Origin: Actinobacteria bacterium UBA959
GTDB lineage: Bacteria > Actinomycetota > Actinomycetes > S36-B12 > UBA5976
Direction: 5' to 3'
NCBI GenBank assembly: GCA_002293025.1
Contig: DBCL01000014.1
Coordinates: 176,538-197,069, forward strand
Length of the DNA stretch: 20,532 bases
Below the pieces are notes generated by a model that was not told the origin of the DNA, searched no databases, and worked only from the letters and a program-made list of their open reading frames with translations. Each line of letters opens with the position of its first letter. The first letter of the stretch is position 1. This document shows, one piece after another, positions 6,028 to 13,554 of the stretch. Both the position numbers and the translations under genes were made by a program.

Positions 6028-8226
6028 ATGGCCCCAGAAGGCACAACTTCGCGCACCGTAATTAAAAATGGTGGCGGATATAAAGATCGTGAGATCGTAT
6101 TTGAAACAGGACGTCTAGCAAGACTTGCTGGAGGTTCAGCGACTGTTTATCTTGATGATGAAACTATGTTGCTATCAACAACAACCGCTTCAAAGAACCC
6201 AAAGGCTGATCTAGATTTCTTCCCTTTGACAATTGATGTCGAGGAAAGAATGTATGCAGTTGGCAAGATTCCGGGCTCCTTCTTTAGAAGAGAAGGTCGT
6301 CCGACTGAAGATGCAATTCTTGCTTGTCGACTAATTGATCGTCCGCTACGTCCATCATTTGCTGATGGCTTGCGAAACGAAATACAGGTTGTAGTGACAG
6401 TTTTGTCCCTGCACCCAGAGCATCTTTATGACGTATTGGCAATAAATGCAGCTTCCATGTCAACGATGTTGGCTGGAGTTCCATTTTCTGGTCCAATCGC
6501 GGGTGTTCGAATTGCATTAATTGAAGGCAACTGGGTTGCTTTCCCAACCAATGAAGAACTCAAGAAAGCCACCTTTGACATGGTCGTTGCTGGACGAGTA
6601 ACACCAGAAGGTGAAGTTGCGGTAATGATGGTTGAAGCGGAAGCCCCAGCCACCACTTTTGAATTAATAAAGAATGGTGGAGTTGCCCCAACTGAGCAGA
6701 TCGTATCTGCAGGTTTGGACGCTGCAAAACCTTTTATTACTCAAATCTGCAAGGCACAATCTGAGCTGGCCAGCAAGGCAGCTAAACCTGTTGCCGAGTT
6801 TGAGATATTTGTGGATTATCAAGATGACGTGATGGCTGAGGTAGAAAGAATTGCTAAAACTGATCTGACATCTGCAATGACCATCATTTCCAAAGCAGAC
6901 CGAGAAGCAGCCACAGCTGAGATAACTGATCGTGTCAAGTCTGAGATGGCCGATGCATTCGCTGAGCGTGGAGGCGAAATCAAAGCTGCGATTAAGTCAC
7001 TGACAAAAAAGATCATTCGACAAAGAGTCCTTCGCGATCAAATACGAATTGACGGCCGTGCAATTAGTGATCTTCGCCAAATCTCCGGTGAAGTTCATGT
7101 GGTTCCAAGAGCGCACGGGTCGGCTCTATTCGAGCGCGGCGAAACGCAAGTTCTTGGTGTTACCACCTTGAACATGTTGACCATGGAACAAAAAACTGAC
7201 AACTTAGTTGCTAGTGACCCAAAGCGTTATATGCACAACTACAACATGCCTCCTTATTCAACAGGTGAGGTTGGTCGAGTTGGCACACCAAAGCGTCGTG
7301 AAATTGGGCATGGAGCTCTTGCTGAACGAGCCCTAATCCCAGTTCTGCCAACCCGGGAAGAGTTCCCATATGCCATTCGCCAAGTTTCAGAAGCGATTGG
7401 TTCAAATGGATCAACTTCAATGGGTTCTGTATGTGCAGCTTCTATGTCACTACTAGCAGCCGGTGTGCCATTGCGCGCCATGGTTGGCGGTATTGCCATG
7501 GGATTAATCAGTGATCAAGTTGATGGCGAAACTCGATACGTAGCCCTAACTGACATCTTGGGTGCTGAAGATGCATTTGGTGACATGGATTTCAAGGTTG
7601 CTGGAACTAAAGACATGGTCACCGCACTACAACTAGATACTAAATTAGATGGAATTCCAGCAACTGTTCTGCAGTCAGCATTGGGTCAAGCCAAGGATGC
7701 TCGTCTGGCAATCCTGAAGGTAATGGAAGATGCAATTAGTGCTCCTGATGAAATGAGCACACTTGCACCTCGAATTATTACAATCAAGATTCCCGTAGAC
7801 AAGATTGGTGAAGTTATTGGTCCAAAGGGCAAGATGATTAACCAGATCCAAGCTGATACTGGTGCATCTATTACTTTGGAAGATGACGGAACTGTCTATG
7901 TAGGCGCTACATCGGGCGAGGCAGCCGATGCTGCAGTTGCCGCAATTAACAGCATTGCAAACCCATCAATGCCAGAAGTTGGCGAAAACTACCTAGGAAC
8001 TGTTGTGAAGATTGCTCAATTTGGAGCTTTCATCTCACTTTCCCCAGGAAAAGATGGATTGCTGCATGTTTCCCAGGTGCGCAAACTTGCAGGTGGCAAG
8101 CGAGTAGAGAACGTAGAAGATGTCCTCTCCGTGGGCCAAAAAGTTCAAGTGCGAATTGCAGAGATTGATCCAAGAGGCAAGATTTCACTTGAGCCAATTT
8201 TGGATGAATCTACTCCGGCTGAATAA
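6028..8226 (+). CDS. pnp: Polynucleotide phosphorylase (PNPase)
   Basis: PNPase degrades RNA 3' to 5' using phosphate and can add tails in reverse. The 732-residue protein has the full architecture: a first RNase PH domain with GKIPGSFFRREGRP, an alpha-helical linker (about 240-330), a second RNase PH domain with SNGSTSMGSVCAASMSL and DILGAEDAFGDMDFKVAGT, then a KH domain with IGEVIGPKGKMINQI and an S1 domain starting GENYLGTVVKIAQFGAFISL. Asp515 and Asp521 correspond to the metal-binding catalytic aspartates of the family. ATG 6028 has GGAG at 6019-6022. It is the last gene of the cluster: a strong terminator follows 12 nt after the stop. Autoregulation through the upstream RNA is likely but unproven. 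Confidence 0.97.
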   Translation: MAPEGTTSRTVIKNGGGYKDREIVFETGRLARLAGGSATVYLDDETMLLSTTTASKNPKADLDFFPLTIDVEERMYAVGKIPGSFFRREGRPTEDAILACRLIDRPLRPSFADGLRNEIQVVVTVLSLHPEHLYDVLAINAASMSTMLAGVPFSGPIAGVRIALIEGNWVAFPTNEELKKATFDMVVAGRVTPEGEVAVMMVEAEAPATTFELIKNGGVAPTEQIVSAGLDAAKPFITQICKAQSELASKAAKPVAEFEIFVDYQDDVMAEVERIAKTDLTSAMTIISKADREAATAEITDRVKSEMADAFAERGGEIKAAIKSLTKKIIRQRVLRDQIRIDGRAISDLRQISGEVHVVPRAHGSALFERGETQVLGVTTLNMLTMEQKTDNLVASDPKRYMHNYNMPPYSTGEVGRVGTPKRREIGHGALAERALIPVLPTREEFPYAIRQVSEAIGSNGSTSMGSVCAASMSLLAAGVPLRAMVGGIAMGLISDQVDGETRYVALTDILGAEDAFGDMDFKVAGTKDMVTALQLDTKLDGIPATVLQSALGQAKDARLAILKVMEDAISAPDEMSTLAPRIITIKIPVDKIGEVIGPKGKMINQIQADTGASITLEDDGTVYVGATSGEAADAAVAAINSIANPSMPEVGENYLGTVVKIAQFGAFISLSPGKDGLLHVSQVRKLAGGKRVENVEDVLSVGQKVQVRIAEIDPRGKISLEPILDESTPAE

Positions 8227-8238
8227 ACAAATTAAGTC

Positions 8239-8283
8239 TATAAAGACCACCTAAACCTATAACTGGTTTAGGTGGTCTTTATA
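8239..8283 (+). terminator. Strong intrinsic terminator after pnp
   Basis: A perfect 19-bp stem, 8239-8257 pairing with 8265-8283, encloses a 7-nt loop (TATAACT). It is followed by TTTTG, and the 3' arm itself ends in CTTTATA. The stem has A-runs on the 5' side and T-runs on the 3' side. It ends the nusA-pnp transcription unit and separates it from dapB. Confidence 0.93.
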
Positions 8284-8332
8284 TTTTGTTGGTGGTGTTG
8301 GGCAGGTTTCACTTTCCAGTTACGCTTAGGCC

Positions 8333-8338
8333 TAATAT
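8333..8338 (+). promoter_or_regulatory. Possible -10 element of the dapB promoter
   Basis: TAATAT lies 32 nt before the dapB ATG in the 87-nt spacer that follows the pnp terminator, so a promoter is expected here. No convincing -35 was found; TTCACT at 8308 is weak and 19 nt away. A Shine-Dalgarno AAGGGGA lies at 8358-8364. Confidence 0.35.
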
Positions 8339-8370
8339 TTCGATGTTGATTTAAGGCAAGGGGATCTTCG

Positions 8371-9114
8371 ATGGCTGAGATCAAGGTTGGCGTGCTAGGT
8401 GCCAAAGGGCGCATGGGGCAAGCTGTTGTTCAGATGGTGTCTCAAGCTAAGAACTTGGAATTGGTAGCCAGCGTTGATCAAGGTGATGACCTCAACCAAC
8501 TTGTTGGTGCCGAAGTTGTTGTTGATTTCACCACCCCCGAGGTTGTGATGCAAAACCTTGAATTCTTGATCAATAATGGGATTCATGCAGTCGTAGGAAC
8601 AACTGGATTTGATGATGCCCGCATTCAAAAAATAGAGCAGATGCTTAAAGCAAGTAAAGCTTCTGTTTTGATTGCACCAAACTTTGCTGTAGGAGCAGTT
8701 TTGATGATGCAGTTTGCTCAACAGGCTGCTGCACACTTTGAAAGTGCCGAAGTGATTGAGTATCACCATCCACGTAAAGTCGATGCGCCAAGTGGCACTG
8801 CTGCTCGAACCGCTTCCCTCATTGCCAAAGCTCGTAAAGCTGCGAATAAAGAATTCAAGAAAGATCAAACTAGTTCTGGTCTTCCTGGTGCCAGAGGTGC
8901 AGATGTGGATTCAGTGCCGGTGCACTCGCTGCGCATTGAAGGAATGGTTGCCCACCAAGAGGTGATCTTTGGCGGGATTGGCGAGACCTTAACAATTCGT
9001 CACGATTCTCTAGATCGAAGCAGCTTCATGCCGGGAGTAGAGCTTGCCATAAAAGAAATTGCTAAGCACCCAGGACTAACTGTTGGGCTTGAGCATTTCT
9101 TGAAACTTAATTAA
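8371..9114 (+). CDS. dapB: 4-hydroxy-tetrahydrodipicolinate reductase DapB
   Basis: DapB reduces 4-hydroxy-tetrahydrodipicolinate with NAD(P)H, the second step of the diaminopimelate/lysine branch that also feeds peptidoglycan. The Rossmann motif GAKGRMG (residues 10-16) opens the protein. VVDFTTPE, GTTGF and APNFAVG follow in family order. The catalytic block EYHHPRKVDAPSGTA (130-144) holds His132 and Lys136. Later come HSLRIEG and GGIGETLTIRHDSLDR. The length of 247 residues is typical for Actinobacteria. ATG 8371 has AAGGGGA 6-7 nt upstream. It stands alone after the pnp terminator and converges with azlD, overlapping it by 8 nt. dapA, the preceding enzyme of the pathway, is encoded 1.8 kb downstream. 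Confidence 0.96.
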   Translation: MAEIKVGVLGAKGRMGQAVVQMVSQAKNLELVASVDQGDDLNQLVGAEVVVDFTTPEVVMQNLEFLINNGIHAVVGTTGFDDARIQKIEQMLKASKASVLIAPNFAVGAVLMMQFAQQAAAHFESAEVIEYHHPRKVDAPSGTAARTASLIAKARKAANKEFKKDQTSSGLPGARGADVDSVPVHSLRIEGMVAHQEVIFGGIGETLTIRHDSLDRSSFMPGVELAIKEIAKHPGLTVGLEHFLKLN

Positions 9115-9418
9115 CTCCAAAGAAAAAGCGAAGTAAAGCTGCAGTCAAAGCAGCTACTAAAACTATCAATATGAACGGTGCCTTTAAAAAGTAAGCCACA
9201 ACACCTGCGCTCAGGCCCGCAAATCTGGCATCAATTACCAATGATTGCCCTGACCCAAAAACTTGAATTGCTGTTAGTGCTGACAGCAGCGCTACCGGTA
9301 GCAATACTGCAAGCTTTGAAACATAGGGTCTTTCCAAGATTGAGTTTGGAATGATAATTCCAGCCAATTTAGTGGAGTATGCAATTAAAGCAACTAAAAG
9401 AACTCCCAACCAACTCAT
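9107..9418 (-). CDS. azlD: AzlD-type branched-chain amino acid transport subunit
   Basis: A 103-residue hydrophobic protein with three to four membrane segments, matching the small AzlD subunit that works with AzlC to export branched-chain amino acids (the C. glutamicum BrnFE pair also exports methionine). Visible features are the N-terminal LLVALIAYSTKLAG segment, the basic ERPYVSKLAVLLPVALLSALTA loop-helix, FAGLSAGVVAYFLKAPFILIVLVAA and a C-terminal LLRFFFG. Its ATG overlaps the azlC stop by one base (TAATG), so the pair is translationally coupled. Its stop lies in TTAATTAA, which also gives the stop of the convergent dapB. Substrate is inferred from the family. Confidence 0.85.
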   Translation of the reverse strand: MSWLGVLLVALIAYSTKLAGIIIPNSILERPYVSKLAVLLPVALLSALTAIQVFGSGQSLVIDARFAGLSAGVVAYFLKAPFILIVLVAALTAALLRFFFGVN

Positions 9419-10089
9419 TAGTCAGCCCTCTTAGCTAACACAATTGCTAGTAGAGCAGTCGCTAGAACTGGTAAACCTGCAGTTAAGAGTGGCGTTAAGG
9501 CTAAGGCAACTAGCACTGCCGCTAAAGCAAGTAGCTTGTTAAGTCTTGAATTAAGTCTGGGTGCCACAAGTGCAAAAAATCCAGCACCGATAGCTGCGTC
9601 TAAACCAAAAGTTTTAGGGTCTCCAACGGAAGTAGCCAAGAGTGCACCGGTGAGAGTTGCGATATTCCAAAACACATAAACAGAAAGTCCAGCTGCTAGG
9701 AAAGCCCATCTGGCTGTGTCTTGGCTTTGATCATATTTGTTGGCAAGCGCTGTGCTTTCATCGATAGTAATTTGGGCGAAAAATAGTTTTTGCCATCCAG
9801 CAGGTTTGGTTAATTGTGCAATCCGCATCCCGTATAAACCATTTCGAACACCAAGTAATGAAGCAGTTGCTAATCCTGAAAGAACTGATCCACCAGCACC
9901 CAAAACACCAACATAAGCAAACTGACTTGCACCAGTAAATAGTAGTAAAGACAGTACCTGGGTTTGGAGTATCGAGAAGCCTGAGCTGGCGGCAATTGCT
10001 CCAAAAGAGATCCCGTATGCGCCGGTAGCAAGTCCAATCGAGATTGCCTCCAGGCTGATTTGGCGCCTCAGAACCGGGGTAAGTGACAT
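9418..10089 (-). CDS. azlC: AzlC-type branched-chain amino acid exporter
   Basis: The large subunit of an AzlC/AzlD two-component exporter, 223 residues from the ATG at 10089, with several membrane segments. Family features are the early GLATGAYGISFGAIAASSGFS segment, LLFTGASQFAYVGVLGAGGS, LLGVRNGLYGMRIA, and FFAQITIDESTALANKY before a run of hydrophobic helices to the C-terminus. A longer in-frame start at 10146 would add 19 polar residues and is less likely. No good Shine-Dalgarno is visible; TAGGGT sits 7 nt before the ATG and suggests a leaderless transcript. The pair interrupts an otherwise plus-strand cluster between dapB and thyX, so it is probably an inserted or lineage-specific transport unit. 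Confidence 0.88.
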   Translation of the reverse strand: MSLTPVLRRQISLEAISIGLATGAYGISFGAIAASSGFSILQTQVLSLLLFTGASQFAYVGVLGAGGSVLSGLATASLLGVRNGLYGMRIAQLTKPAGWQKLFFAQITIDESTALANKYDQSQDTARWAFLAAGLSVYVFWNIATLTGALLATSVGDPKTFGLDAAIGAGFFALVAPRLNSRLNKLLALAAVLVALALTPLLTAGLPVLATALLAIVLAKRAD

Positions 10090-10096
10090 AGGTTGC

Positions 10097-10102
10097 ACCC
10101 TA
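10097..10102 (-). promoter_or_regulatory. Candidate -10 element for leaderless azlC
   Basis: On the minus strand TAGGGT lies 7 nt before the azlC ATG and fits the TAnnnT form of an actinobacterial -10. It would place transcription start at or near the start codon. No clear -35 is seen. The same hexamer occurs on the plus strand at 10151 facing thyX. Confidence 0.4.
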
Positions 10103-10150
10103 TCTATTCGACACGGCCGAAACCTTTCTCCCTGTCCGTAGATCACGCAC

Positions 10151-10156
10151 TAGGGT
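10151..10156 (+). promoter_or_regulatory. Candidate -10 element for thyX
   Basis: TAGGGT in the 94-nt divergent spacer would give a start near 10163, leaving a leader of about 21 nt with the Shine-Dalgarno GGAGGA at 10171-10176. No clear -35 is seen. Confidence 0.35.
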
Positions 10157-10183
10157 TTGAAAAGGTAATCGGAGGAATTTCAA

Positions 10184-10897
10184 GTGGAAATCGAATTTAG
10201 ATCTGACGTTGATGTTGAGTTGGTTAAGTCAAGTGCTTCAGATAGTGATGTGGTGTTTGCTGCCAGAGTTAGTACTCAAGGCGAGCGCACACGAGAAACT
10301 ACAGAGGACACCGAGTCAGCCTTATTTGGTTTGATTAACTTCTTAATGCGTGAGCGTCATGGATCACCTTTTGAGCATTCAGTTATGACCTTCTATGTGC
10401 GCGCTCCAATTTTTGTTTGGCGTGAACATATGCGTCACCGAATGGCTTCTTATAACGAAGAAAGCGGTAGATACCGTGTCTTAAACCCAGTCTTCTACGT
10501 ACCAAATGATGAGCGCAAACTAGTTCAAATTGGTAAAGCTGGTGCCTATACATTTGAACTTGGTGATCAACAGCAACACCAAATTACTGATCAAGCATTC
10601 AAGGAATCCTGCAAACAAGCCTATGAACAATACGAAAAAATGCTAGCTGCCGGCGTTGCTAGAGAGGTTGCGCGTGGAGTCTTACCAGTTACTACTTATT
10701 CCTCGGCTTATGTGACCATGAATGCACGCGCCATGATGAACTTCCTGTCACTTCGTCGTGGGGTAGAGGGTTCACACTTTCCTTCATACCCACAACGTGA
10801 AATTGAGATGGTGGCTGAAAAATACGAAGAAGTTTTCCAAAAGTTGATGCCACAGACGCATAAGGCATTCATCGGTAACGGAAGAGTGGCTCCTTAA
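10184..10897 (+). CDS. thyX: FAD-dependent thymidylate synthase ThyX
   Basis: ThyX methylates dUMP to dTMP using methylene-tetrahydrofolate with reduced FAD, unlike the ThyA enzyme. The signature RHR-x7-S is present as RHRMASYNEES (residues 84-94) and continues GRYRVL. HGSPFEHSVMTFYV precedes it, and EVARGVLPVTTYSSAYVTMNARAMMNFLSLR is the C-terminal substrate and flavin block. At 237 residues it is normal for the family. GTG 10184 has a good Shine-Dalgarno GGAGGA 7 nt upstream. It is divergent from azlC and followed after 24 nt by dapA, a neighbour pair common in Actinobacteria. Whether thyA also exists cannot be judged from this window. Confidence 0.97.
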   Translation: MEIEFRSDVDVELVKSSASDSDVVFAARVSTQGERTRETTEDTESALFGLINFLMRERHGSPFEHSVMTFYVRAPIFVWREHMRHRMASYNEESGRYRVLNPVFYVPNDERKLVQIGKAGAYTFELGDQQQHQITDQAFKESCKQAYEQYEKMLAAGVAREVARGVLPVTTYSSAYVTMNARAMMNFLSLRRGVEGSHFPSYPQREIEMVAEKYEEVFQKLMPQTHKAFIGNGRVAP

Positions 10898-10909
10898 GCC
10901 GCTTTTGGT

Positions 10910-10915
10910 TACTCT
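10910..10915 (+). promoter_or_regulatory. Candidate -10 element for leaderless dapA
   Basis: TACTCT lies 6 nt before the dapA ATG in the 24-nt thyX-dapA spacer and fits TAnnnT. Only a weak AAGG precedes the start. The element could give an independent leaderless transcript in addition to readthrough from thyX. Confidence 0.4.
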
Positions 10916-10921
10916 AAGGCT

Positions 10922-11800
10922 ATGACTTTCGGCACAGTAATCACGGCAATGGTGACCCCTTTTGGGGTTGATGGAAAACTAGATGTTGCCGCAATTGCTC
11001 CATTAGCTAATCACTTAGTGAACCTTGGCAATGACGGTATTGTGGTAAATGGAACCACTGGCGAATCAGCAACTGTCGACGATGATGAGAAATTAACTGT
11101 TCTACAAGAAGTCATCAATGCTGTAGGTGGCAAAGCTAAAGTCATTGCTGGAGTTGGTAGCAACGACACTGCTCACTCAATTCGATTGGCCAAAGATGCC
11201 AAACGTGTTGGTGCTGATGCCTCACTGATTGTTACACCTTATTACAACAAACCATCTGCAGATGGACTCTATGCCCACTTTATTGCAGTAACTGAGGCTA
11301 CTGATCTTCCAGTGATGATCTATGACATCCCAGGAAGATCAGCTATTGCTATTCCTAAAGATGTAATGATGCGCTTGGCAGAACACCCGCTGATTTTGGC
11401 CAACAAAGATGCACGAGCAGATTTGGCATTTAGCACAGAGATGATTAGAAATTCTGGCTTACAGTGGTTTTCAGGTGACGATATTTTGAATCTGCCAATG
11501 CTGTCAATCGGTGCTCATGGATTTGTTTCGGTTTGTGGACATCTAGTTGCTGATCGATTGAAACAAATGCGCGACGCATTTGTTTCAGGTAATGTTGAAA
11601 CAGCATTGAAACTTAACCAAGATTTAGTCCCAGTCTATACGTCGGTTATGTCCACGATTCCTGGAGTGATGGCCGTGAAGGCTGCACTTTCCCTGCAAGG
11701 TCACCTTAAGAATGTTGTTCGTCTGCCGTTAGTTCCTGCCAATGAGAAGCAGATTACTGAATTAAAACGTGGCTTGACTGAAGGTGGCATATCTTTGTGA
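10922..11800 (+). CDS. dapA: 4-hydroxy-tetrahydrodipicolinate synthase DapA
   Basis: DapA condenses pyruvate with aspartate semialdehyde, the first committed step to diaminopimelate and lysine. It is a TIM-barrel aldolase of 292 residues. The family motifs are present: VNGTTGESATV (Thr45, Thr46), VTPYYNKP (Tyr107/108), VMIYDIPGRS (catalytic Tyr134) and the Schiff-base lysine Lys162 in ILANKDARADL. The segment after the lysine differs a little from the more usual KDA(K/S)GD pattern. GDDILNLPMLSIGAHGFVSV follows as expected. ATG 10922 has no good Shine-Dalgarno but a TAnnnT hexamer 6 nt before it. The end overlaps the rnj start as GTGA, so RNase J is coupled to it. Confidence 0.96.
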   Translation: MTFGTVITAMVTPFGVDGKLDVAAIAPLANHLVNLGNDGIVVNGTTGESATVDDDEKLTVLQEVINAVGGKAKVIAGVGSNDTAHSIRLAKDAKRVGADASLIVTPYYNKPSADGLYAHFIAVTEATDLPVMIYDIPGRSAIAIPKDVMMRLAEHPLILANKDARADLAFSTEMIRNSGLQWFSGDDILNLPMLSIGAHGFVSVCGHLVADRLKQMRDAFVSGNVETALKLNQDLVPVYTSVMSTIPGVMAVKAALSLQGHLKNVVRLPLVPANEKQITELKRGLTEGGISL

Positions 11801-13479
11801 TAGACCTAAACGCTGGAGCGCAGTTACCAGCTGCACCAGCGAATGTGTTACGTATTGTTCAGTTAGGTGGCCTAGGTGAGATTGGCCGCAATATGGCAGT
11901 GCTCGAAATCAATAAAGAACTATTGATTGTTGATTGTGGCGTGCTCTTCCCAGATGAAACTCAGCCAGGTGTCGATTTAATCCTTCCAGATTTTGAGCCA
12001 ATTCGTGATCGTCTAGACCAAATCTCAGCCATGGTAATTACGCATGGTCACGAAGACCACATTGGAGCAATCCCATACTTGTTGCGTGAGCGGCCAGATA
12101 TTCCAATCTATAGCGGACGGCTCACCTTGGCTTTAATTGCCAACAAATTGAAAGAATTTCGAATTAGTGGCAACTTAATTCCAGTCAGCGATCGCGAGAT
12201 AATCAGAGCCGGTGAATTTGAGGTTCAATTCTTAGCGGTAACTCACTCAATTCCAGATGCATATGGCCTATTCATCAAAACCGTTGGTGGAAACATCGTT
12301 CACTCTGGCGACTACAAAAATGATCCAACCCCACTAGATGGTCGGGTAACTGATATCGAGTTTTTAACTAAAGCTGGCGATCTTGGTGTTGATTTACTAA
12401 TGATTGATTCCACTGGAGCTGAATACCCAGGTGTTGTTGAATCGGAGCGCACTTTGGCGCCAGTTTTAAATGATTTAGTAGCCACAGCTCCAGGGCGAAT
12501 CATTGTTGCTTCTTTTGCATCTCACATTCATCGAGTTCAACAAATTATCAATGCTGCTGAGAAAAACGGTCGCAACGTAGCACTACTTGGAAGATCAATG
12601 GTAAATACTCAGCGTATCGCTCGAGAATTAGGATATTTGAAGGCTAGAACTGAAACTCTAATCAATATCGATGATGTGGACTCGCTACCTGATAATAAAG
12701 TTATTGTCATCTGCACTGGATCCCAAGGCGAGCCACTTGCCGCCTTATCCAGAATTGCCAATAGGGATCACAAGTTATCAATAAGCCCAGGAGACACAGT
12801 TATTTTGGCATCATCTTTAGTTCCAGGTAATGAAACTGCGGTTAACAACATCATTAATAAGTTGATCAGGCAAGGTGCAGAAGTAATTCACAAAGGTAAT
12901 GCTGAGGTGCATGTTTCTGGGCATGGCAGTGCTGGAGAGCTTATTGAGTTGATGCAAGTGGTTAGACCCAAAAACGTGATGGCAGTTCATGGCGAGCACA
13001 GACATCAAGTTGCCAATCGAAAACTGGCCACATCTATAGGCGTAACTGAATCTCGCATTATTGTGGCTGACAACGGAGCAGTTATTGACCTTAAAAAGTC
13101 TGGTCCCGAGATAGTGGGTCAAGTTGATGTGGGGATGGTTTTTGTCGATGGGTCCAGCGTTGGTGAATTAGCCGAAACCTCACTAACCGATAGAAGAATT
13201 CTGGGCGAAGAAGGTTTCATATCAATCTTTGTGGCAGTTGACTTAGTGGCAGGTAAAGTGATCGCTGGCCCAGAATTACATGCTCGAGGATTTGCTGAAG
13301 ATGACTCGGTTTTTGACGATGTGATTCCACAAATAGTTGCAGTCTTGGAAACAGCCTTAGCGGCAGGAACCATAGAAGCTAGAACTTTGGCTCAACTTGT
13401 TAGACGAACCACTGGTAAATGGGTTGCGTCTAGGCACTCAAGAAGGCCAATGATTGTGCCAGTAGTGGTTGAGGCTTAA
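11797..13479 (+). CDS. rnj: Ribonuclease J
   Basis: RNase J is a metallo-beta-lactamase/beta-CASP nuclease with 5'-exonuclease and endonuclease activity in mRNA decay and rRNA processing. The 560-residue protein has LGGLGEIGRNM, IVDCG, and the zinc motif HGHEDHIGA (H83, H85, D87, H88). The beta-CASP domain includes TGSQGEPLAALSRIA, and later VSGHGSAGEL and AVHGEHRH. The C-terminal domain follows. The GTG start lies in the 4-nt GTGA overlap with dapA, an arrangement seen in many Actinobacteria, and translation coupling is likely. Gene symbol rnj (rnjA) is by family; only one copy is visible here. Confidence 0.95.
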   Translation: MIDLNAGAQLPAAPANVLRIVQLGGLGEIGRNMAVLEINKELLIVDCGVLFPDETQPGVDLILPDFEPIRDRLDQISAMVITHGHEDHIGAIPYLLRERPDIPIYSGRLTLALIANKLKEFRISGNLIPVSDREIIRAGEFEVQFLAVTHSIPDAYGLFIKTVGGNIVHSGDYKNDPTPLDGRVTDIEFLTKAGDLGVDLLMIDSTGAEYPGVVESERTLAPVLNDLVATAPGRIIVASFASHIHRVQQIINAAEKNGRNVALLGRSMVNTQRIARELGYLKARTETLINIDDVDSLPDNKVIVICTGSQGEPLAALSRIANRDHKLSISPGDTVILASSLVPGNETAVNNIINKLIRQGAEVIHKGNAEVHVSGHGSAGELIELMQVVRPKNVMAVHGEHRHQVANRKLATSIGVTESRIIVADNGAVIDLKKSGPEIVGQVDVGMVFVDGSSVGELAETSLTDRRILGEEGFISIFVAVDLVAGKVIAGPELHARGFAEDDSVFDDVIPQIVAVLETALAAGTIEARTLAQLVRRTTGKWVASRHSRRPMIVPVVVEA

Positions 13480-13542
13480 ACCGCTTCATTCCGACACGGC
13501 TTGAAGGTGGTGTAAATCCCCTATGAATAAGGCTTTTCGACC

Positions 13543-13548
13543 TAACCT
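13543..13548 (+). promoter_or_regulatory. Candidate -10 element for leaderless ftsK
   Basis: TAACCT lies 6 nt before the ftsK ATG in the 75-nt rnj-ftsK spacer. No Shine-Dalgarno precedes the ATG, so a leaderless transcript starting on the A of ATG fits. No clear -35 was found. Confidence 0.42.
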
Positions 13549-13554
13549 AGAACC

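Noticed and set aside
8395..8868. 157-residue antisense open frame inside dapB
   Set aside because: No recognisable domain, no ribosome-binding site, and dapB is fully supported on the other strand.
10090..10146. Upstream extension of azlC
   Set aside because: It adds 19 polar residues and would cover the divergent promoter region; the ATG at 10089 fits the family better.
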